DNA of 64,000 nucleotides from contig JAWLAO010000002.1 of NCBI GenBank assembly GCA_041395445.1, positions 1 through 64,000 of the forward strand, read 5' to 3'. The notes below the pieces were generated by a model that saw nothing but the letters and a program-made list of their open reading frames with translations, was not told the DNA's origin and did not search any database. Positions 60,243 to 64,000 of the stretch are shown here, piece by piece. Source of the DNA: Gammaproteobacteria bacterium. Lineage in GTDB: Bacteria > Pseudomonadota > Gammaproteobacteria > Xanthomonadales > Marinicellaceae. The translations under genes and the position numbers were made by a program. How positions within the stretch are numbered: position 1 is the stretch's first letter; the number at the start of each line of letters is the position of its first letter.

Positions 60243-61658
60243 GTGAAAAAACTTTTGCTTTTATTTTGTCTGGTTTATAACTCTGGTTACGCTTTTGTAG
60301 TTTATGAAAAAACCCGAATTTGGGATCAGAAAAGTATAAAATTTTACTTTATAGATGGTACTCATCATCAAAAACAACTGGTTAGAAAGCATACAAAACT
60401 CTGGCAAAAATATACCGGAATAGAATTTATCTTTTCGAATAATAAACCACCAAATTTTAGTTTTAGCAATTACTTCAGAATTACTTTCAAGGGAGCGGGC
60501 AACCACTCAAATATCGGAGCAGTCAACGGCTTAATTCAATTAGCTAATCTGGCAGAAAACGAAATTGAAAACCAACGAATCATTTTACACGAATTCGGAC
60601 ACATGCTGGGGCTCAGCCATGAGCACCAACGATTCGACCGACCCCATGAATTAAATAACAAGGAGCTGATTCGTGATTGCAAACTCAAGCAAAATAAATC
60701 CGATTCCTGGTGTGAAAATAATTTTGGTGAAATTAAGCGAGAGGAGGTGTTTGTAAAATCATCTTATGATAGTCAATCTGTCATGCATTATCGTATCTCA
60801 GATATCACATCGGACTCAGGGGCATTGGATCGTATTGGTGATGAAGACCAACTGAGTGTTTTATCTTTGACAGATAAAAGATATATCGCCATGCTTTATA
60901 ACCCTGAACTTTCTGATAAGGATATTTTGAGAATGCATAAACAGGATTTGCAAGATCAAAAGAAATTCATCAAAGAATCTAAACAGAATTATGAACAAAA
61001 AATTCTGCAATTGAAGACAGCTTCTTGTAAAGTTTTGGAGACAGGAAAACAAAGCATTGACGGAAAATATTGCAATAACGGTTACATGATAATCGGCAGT
61101 GATGGTTATAGTTTTCCTGATGAAAATATGGGTATATGCTACAGCGACTTTGAAACACTCAGAGACAAGATGAATCACTATGGCAATTGTGGGTTAACGA
61201 TCTCTCAACTTGCAAGTCAGCGACGAAATTGGAATGAAAATTCCAAGGAGTTCGGAAATTGTAAACGTTTAGAAACAGGAGTTACCAATAATCAAGGTTA
61301 TAGCTGCACAGAAGGTTATTCCTATGTCACCAAAGAAAACGATATGATAGGTGAAAAAACTATGTGTTTGATTTCATCTGATGCCATTTACAAAGAAATG
61401 CAAAATAACCAAGTCTGCAATATGAATGCCCGTGATTTCAGAATCTATAAAAAGTTGCAACAAGAACAACTCAAACAAAAGATGAAGACAAAAAGTTGTG
61501 AAATTGTGAATTCTGAATCTAAGAGATTCACTTGTCCTGAAGGATTTGAATATCGCATTACCTATCGTGGAAATGTTGACAGCATGGTCAATTCCAGTTG
61601 TTATCAATCCCCATATCAGGCAATTCATGTTATGAGAAATCTCTCAGAGTGTAATTGA
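60243..61658 (+). CDS. Secreted astacin-like metalloprotease with three 4-Cys repeats
   Basis: 471 residues, GTG start, signal peptide to about residue 17 (SGYA). The zinc site HEFGHMLGLSHEHQR (116-130) is the HExxHxxGxxHE of astacins, with the Met-turn SVMHY (179-183). After a charged helical linker (about 225-258) come three tandem modules with cysteines at 262/277/299/316, 340/355/375/392 and 419/431/453/470, each with Gly-aromatic shortly after the second Cys. The C-terminal modules are not a family I recognise; they may bind substrate or the cell surface. Confidence 0.85.
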   Translation: MKKLLLLFCLVYNSGYAFVVYEKTRIWDQKSIKFYFIDGTHHQKQLVRKHTKLWQKYTGIEFIFSNNKPPNFSFSNYFRITFKGAGNHSNIGAVNGLIQLANLAENEIENQRIILHEFGHMLGLSHEHQRFDRPHELNNKELIRDCKLKQNKSDSWCENNFGEIKREEVFVKSSYDSQSVMHYRISDITSDSGALDRIGDEDQLSVLSLTDKRYIAMLYNPELSDKDILRMHKQDLQDQKKFIKESKQNYEQKILQLKTASCKVLETGKQSIDGKYCNNGYMIIGSDGYSFPDENMGICYSDFETLRDKMNHYGNCGLTISQLASQRRNWNENSKEFGNCKRLETGVTNNQGYSCTEGYSYVTKENDMIGEKTMCLISSDAIYKEMQNNQVCNMNARDFRIYKKLQQEQLKQKMKTKSCEIVNSESKRFTCPEGFEYRITYRGNVDSMVNSSCYQSPYQAIHVMRNLSECN

Positions 61659-61749
61659 AGTGTATTTGTTCTATTTCTGACACTTGTGTCAACTGGATAT
61701 CAAAACTCAGTATTAATAATAATATCAAAGCCGAAATTCAAACTTTGCC

Positions 61750-61778
61750 TTGTTGTTATCAGGCAAATCAAGTATAAT
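61750..61778 (+). promoter_or_regulatory. rpsB promoter
   Basis: TTGTTG (61750-61755), 17-base spacer, TATAAT (61773-61778), followed by CCCGCGAC, a GC-rich discriminator typical of stringently controlled ribosomal promoters. Confidence 0.7.
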
Positions 61779-61784
61779 CCCGCG

Positions 61785-61914
61785 ACTTTCAAATTTACTG
61801 AAAGAAAATCTGTATCATTCCTTATGAATTAACCGGGTGCTGATTGGCTTTGAGCTTAATTGGTTGTTGTTCAAGAATGGTATATTGTTAAAACCCTAAA
61901 ACAGGAAAATTAAT
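61785..61914 (+). ncRNA. rpsB leader, possible S2 autoregulatory RNA
   Basis: A 5' untranslated region of about 130 nt between the promoter and the rpsB ATG, including CCGGGTGCTGATTGGC. Gammaproteobacterial rpsB leaders fold into an S2-responsive structure; length and position fit, but I could not verify the fold. Confidence 0.4.
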
Positions 61915-62817
61915 ATGGCTGATGTAAGCGTCAAGCAGCTGCTGGAAGCTGGTGTTCATTTCGGACACAATACCAGATACTGGAATCCAAAAATGGGTAA
62001 ATATATTTTTGGAGTTAAAAACAAAATTCATATCATCGATTTGGCTCAAACTCAAAGTCTAATGAAAGATGCTTTGAACTATATGAGTTCATTGGCATCT
62101 CGCCGCGGTAAAATTTTATTTGTTGGTACAAAACGTGCAGCCAGCAAAGCAATGCAAAGAGAAGCACAAAGATGTGGTATGCCGTATGTTTCTCATCGTT
62201 GGTTGGGCGGCATGATGACAAACTACAAAACTGTTAAACAATCAATTGGTCGAATTCGTGAAATCGAAGCCATGAAAGAAGATGGTCGTATGGCAAAATT
62301 GATTAAAAAAGAACAGTTGGAATACAAAAAAGAACTGACTAAACTGGAAAAAAGTTTGGGTGGTATCAAAGATATGGCTGGTGTTCCTGATGCAATGTTC
62401 ATCGTTGATACTCAACACGAGTCAATTGCAATTAAAGAGGCAAACACTTTAGGTATTCCTGTTATTGCGGTTGTTGATACAAACAACTCTTATGACGGCG
62501 TTGATTACATCATTCCAGGAAATGATGATGCAATGAAAGCAGTTAATCTGTATGCTGCAACTGTAGCAGATGCGATTCTTGAAGGACGTGCTTCTATGCC
62601 AAGTCCTGCTGAAGTTGAAGAAGTAAAGCCAAAAGCAAAAAAAGTAGTTTCGAAATCTAAGGAAGAAAAAGAAGTAAAAACTGAGGACGATGCGGTAGAA
62701 CAAGCTGATGCACAGGCTGAAGAAAAAACTGAAGCTAAAAAAGTAGCTAAGAAAACGACCAAGAAAAAAGTCGCAAAGAAAACAACTAAGAAAACAGTCG
62801 CTAAAAAAGAAGACTAA
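61915..62817 (+). CDS. rpsB: Ribosomal protein S2 with a Lys-rich C-terminal extension
   Basis: 300 residues versus about 241 in E. coli. The S2 core ([45 protein letters not shown]) is complete to about residue 230. The last 60 or so residues alternate acidic and Lys/Ala/Thr-rich blocks (KKTTKK twice). Such tails occur on S2 of some gammaproteobacteria and may contact rRNA. AGGA lies before the ATG. First of rpsB-tsf-pyrH. Confidence 0.97.
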   Translation: MADVSVKQLLEAGVHFGHNTRYWNPKMGKYIFGVKNKIHIIDLAQTQSLMKDALNYMSSLASRRGKILFVGTKRAASKAMQREAQRCGMPYVSHRWLGGMMTNYKTVKQSIGRIREIEAMKEDGRMAKLIKKEQLEYKKELTKLEKSLGGIKDMAGVPDAMFIVDTQHESIAIKEANTLGIPVIAVVDTNNSYDGVDYIIPGNDDAMKAVNLYAATVADAILEGRASMPSPAEVEEVKPKAKKVVSKSKEEKEVKTEDDAVEQADAQAEEKTEAKKVAKKTTKKKVAKKTTKKTVAKKED

Positions 62818-62838
62818 TCTTCTTCGAACAGAAAAGTG

Positions 62839-62873
62839 ATAACCCTTCGGTCACAAACCCTAGGGTTATTTAT
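62839..62873 (+). terminator. Attenuator-like hairpin between rpsB and tsf
   Basis: ATAACCCT (62839-62846) pairs with AGGGTTAT (62862-62869), followed by TTATT. Partial termination here would give more S2 than EF-Ts mRNA, as in E. coli. Confidence 0.6.
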
Positions 62874-62918
62874 TAACTGAGATACTAGAAAATTATAATA
62901 TAACAAGAGGATTTAAAC

Positions 62919-63797
62919 ATGAGCATAACAGCTTCAATGGTTAAAGAACTAAGAGAGCGTACCGGTGCCGGTATGATGGAATGTAAAAATGCATTGGTAG
63001 CTTCAAACGGAGATATTGAAGTAGCAATCGAAGAAATGCGCAAATCTGGAGCAGCAAAGGCAGCTAAAAAATCAAGCCGTGTTGCGGCTGAAGGTGTCAT
63101 CAAAATTGCTATTTCAGATGATGGTAAAAAAGTAACAATGGTTGAAATCAATAGTGAAACAGACTTTGTTGCTAAAGATGCTAATTTCCTGTTATTCGCT
63201 GATAAAGTAGTCAATGCCGCAGTGCAATCAGGCACGGAAGATGTTGCTGAATTAATGACTCAATCTGTCGAAGGCGGTGATTTAGAGACTGTCAGAGAAG
63301 CACTTGTTGCAAAAATTGGTGAAAATATTCAGGTTAGACGCATTACTCAAATGCAAGCAAGCGAAGGTATCTTTGCTCACTATTTGCATGGAGTAAAAAT
63401 TGGTGTTGTTGTTAATTTAAGTAAAGATGATGCTGAATTAGCAAAAGACATTGCTATGCACATCGCGGCAGTTAATCCTGATTTTGTTAAAGAATCTGAT
63501 GTCCCTGCTGAAGTTGTTGCAAAAGAAAAAGAAATTTTAATGGCACAAGTTGAAGAAAGCGGCAAGCCTGCTGAAATCGTTGAAAAAATGATTGGTGGCA
63601 GATTGCGTAAGTTTTTGGCAGGAATCACATTGTACGGACAAGCTTTTGTAAAAGATCCGGATGTGACAGTAGAAAAATTATTGAAAAGCTCAGGAGCAGA
63701 TGTGTTATCATTTACCCGTATGGAAGTTGGCGAAGGAATCGAGAAAAAAGAAGATAACTTTGCAGAAGAGGTAATGGCACAGGCTCGTGGAGAGTAA
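62919..63797 (+). CDS. tsf: Elongation factor Ts
   Basis: 292 residues. An N-terminal UBA-like domain ([19 protein letters not shown]) is followed by the core with the EF-Tu-contacting TDFVAKD motif (SETDFVAKD). It catalyses GDP release from EF-Tu. AGAGG precedes the ATG. Its 3' end overlaps the pyrH start. Confidence 0.98.
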   Translation: MSITASMVKELRERTGAGMMECKNALVASNGDIEVAIEEMRKSGAAKAAKKSSRVAAEGVIKIAISDDGKKVTMVEINSETDFVAKDANFLLFADKVVNAAVQSGTEDVAELMTQSVEGGDLETVREALVAKIGENIQVRRITQMQASEGIFAHYLHGVKIGVVVNLSKDDAELAKDIAMHIAAVNPDFVKESDVPAEVVAKEKEILMAQVEESGKPAEIVEKMIGGRLRKFLAGITLYGQAFVKDPDVTVEKLLKSSGADVLSFTRMEVGEGIEKKEDNFAEEVMAQARGE

Positions 63798-64000
63798 TTC
63801 ATTAAAATATAAACGTATCCTCCTCAAACTCAGTGGTGAAGCACTCATGGGCGAGGAGGATTACGGTATTGATCCTAAAGTAATCAACAGGATTGCAGAG
63901 GAAATTCATCAAATACACCAACTCGGTGTTCAAGTTGGTATCGTTATCGGTGGCGGGAATATTTTTCGCGGAGCCGGTCTTGCCAAATCAGGTATTGATC
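63787..64000 (+). CDS. pyrH: UMP kinase (PyrH), 5' part only
   Basis: The frame starting at GTG 63787, inside the end of tsf (11-base overlap), reads [20 protein letters not shown] and then [20 protein letters not shown], matching the PyrH N terminus including the Gly-rich UMP/ATP site. No ATG is available at the homologous position, and the GTG gives the usual N-terminal length. Phosphorylates UMP to UDP. Cut by the window end after 71 codons. Confidence 0.93.
   Translation, partial: MESNSLKYKRILLKLSGEALMGEEDYGIDPKVINRIAEEIHQIHQLGVQVGIVIGGGNIFRGAGLAKSGID

Noticed and set aside
62505..62762. Minus-strand ORF opposite the rpsB tail
   Set aside because: A Ser/Ala-rich shadow of the Lys/Ala-rich coding sequence; no start signal.
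41100..64000. CRISPR arrays or phage genes
   Set aside because: No regularly spaced direct repeats and no phage structural genes were seen in this or the earlier part of the window.

Overview
The window is AT-rich chromosomal DNA from a gammaproteobacterium. The housekeeping genes (dnaE, mutS, mfd, trhP/yegQ, orn, rsgA, serS, rnhA-dnaQ, fabI, ppnN, a DUF3301 gene, rpsB-tsf-pyrH) all read as gammaproteobacterial. A large secreted protein ends in an IF-x-DGFE tail of the kind I associate with Marinicella/Lysobacterales-like marine bacteria. The genus is an inference from family resemblance only.

Layout. 1-11.6 kb: dnaE, convergent with a periplasmic M16 peptidase; a small hydrolase; mutS on the minus strand; a membrane-anchored thioredoxin and a UbiA-type prenyltransferase. 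11.7-13.8 kb: an accessory pocket with a CopG/ParE-type toxin-antitoxin pair whose toxin is frameshifted in an A8 run, a tiny overlapping ORF, an unknown gene and several hairpin repeats. 13.8-27 kb: trhP, mfd, htpX, a Bax-inhibitor-1 protein, orn, rsgA, a NUDIX hydrolase, and an RND efflux pair behind a palindromic operator candidate.

27.2-41 kb is a denitrification island: a DNR-type Crp/Fnr regulator, an alginate-export-like porin, norC-norB, norQ, a small membrane protein, a NapH/CcoG-like polyferredoxin, norD, a TonB-dependent haem-type receptor and a cytochrome cd1 nitrite reductase. Four good FNR/DNR-type boxes (TTGAY-N4-RTCAA) sit before the porin, norC, the receptor and nirS, so the local regulator probably coordinates nitrite to NO to N2O conversion. 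An IS5-family element lies between the receptor gene and its apparent promoter, which carries both a DNR box and a Fur-like box. NirS has an extra N-terminal cytochrome c domain and a lipobox-like signal sequence. No haem d1 synthesis genes are present here.

41-64 kb: a secreted multidomain protein, serS, two c-di-GMP genes (hemerythrin-PAS-PAS-GGDEF-EAL and a Cache-like GGDEF protein), dnaQ-rnhA, fabI, and a cysteine synthase followed in the same frame, across a single TGA, by a glutaredoxin. Then come an IS1182-family element with a broken transposase, a NYN-domain protein, ppnN, a secreted astacin-like protease with three 4-cysteine repeats, and rpsB-tsf-pyrH (pyrH is cut by the window end).

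No tRNA, rRNA or CRISPR array was seen. Start codons were chosen by Shine-Dalgarno sites and family alignment from memory; no database search was run.
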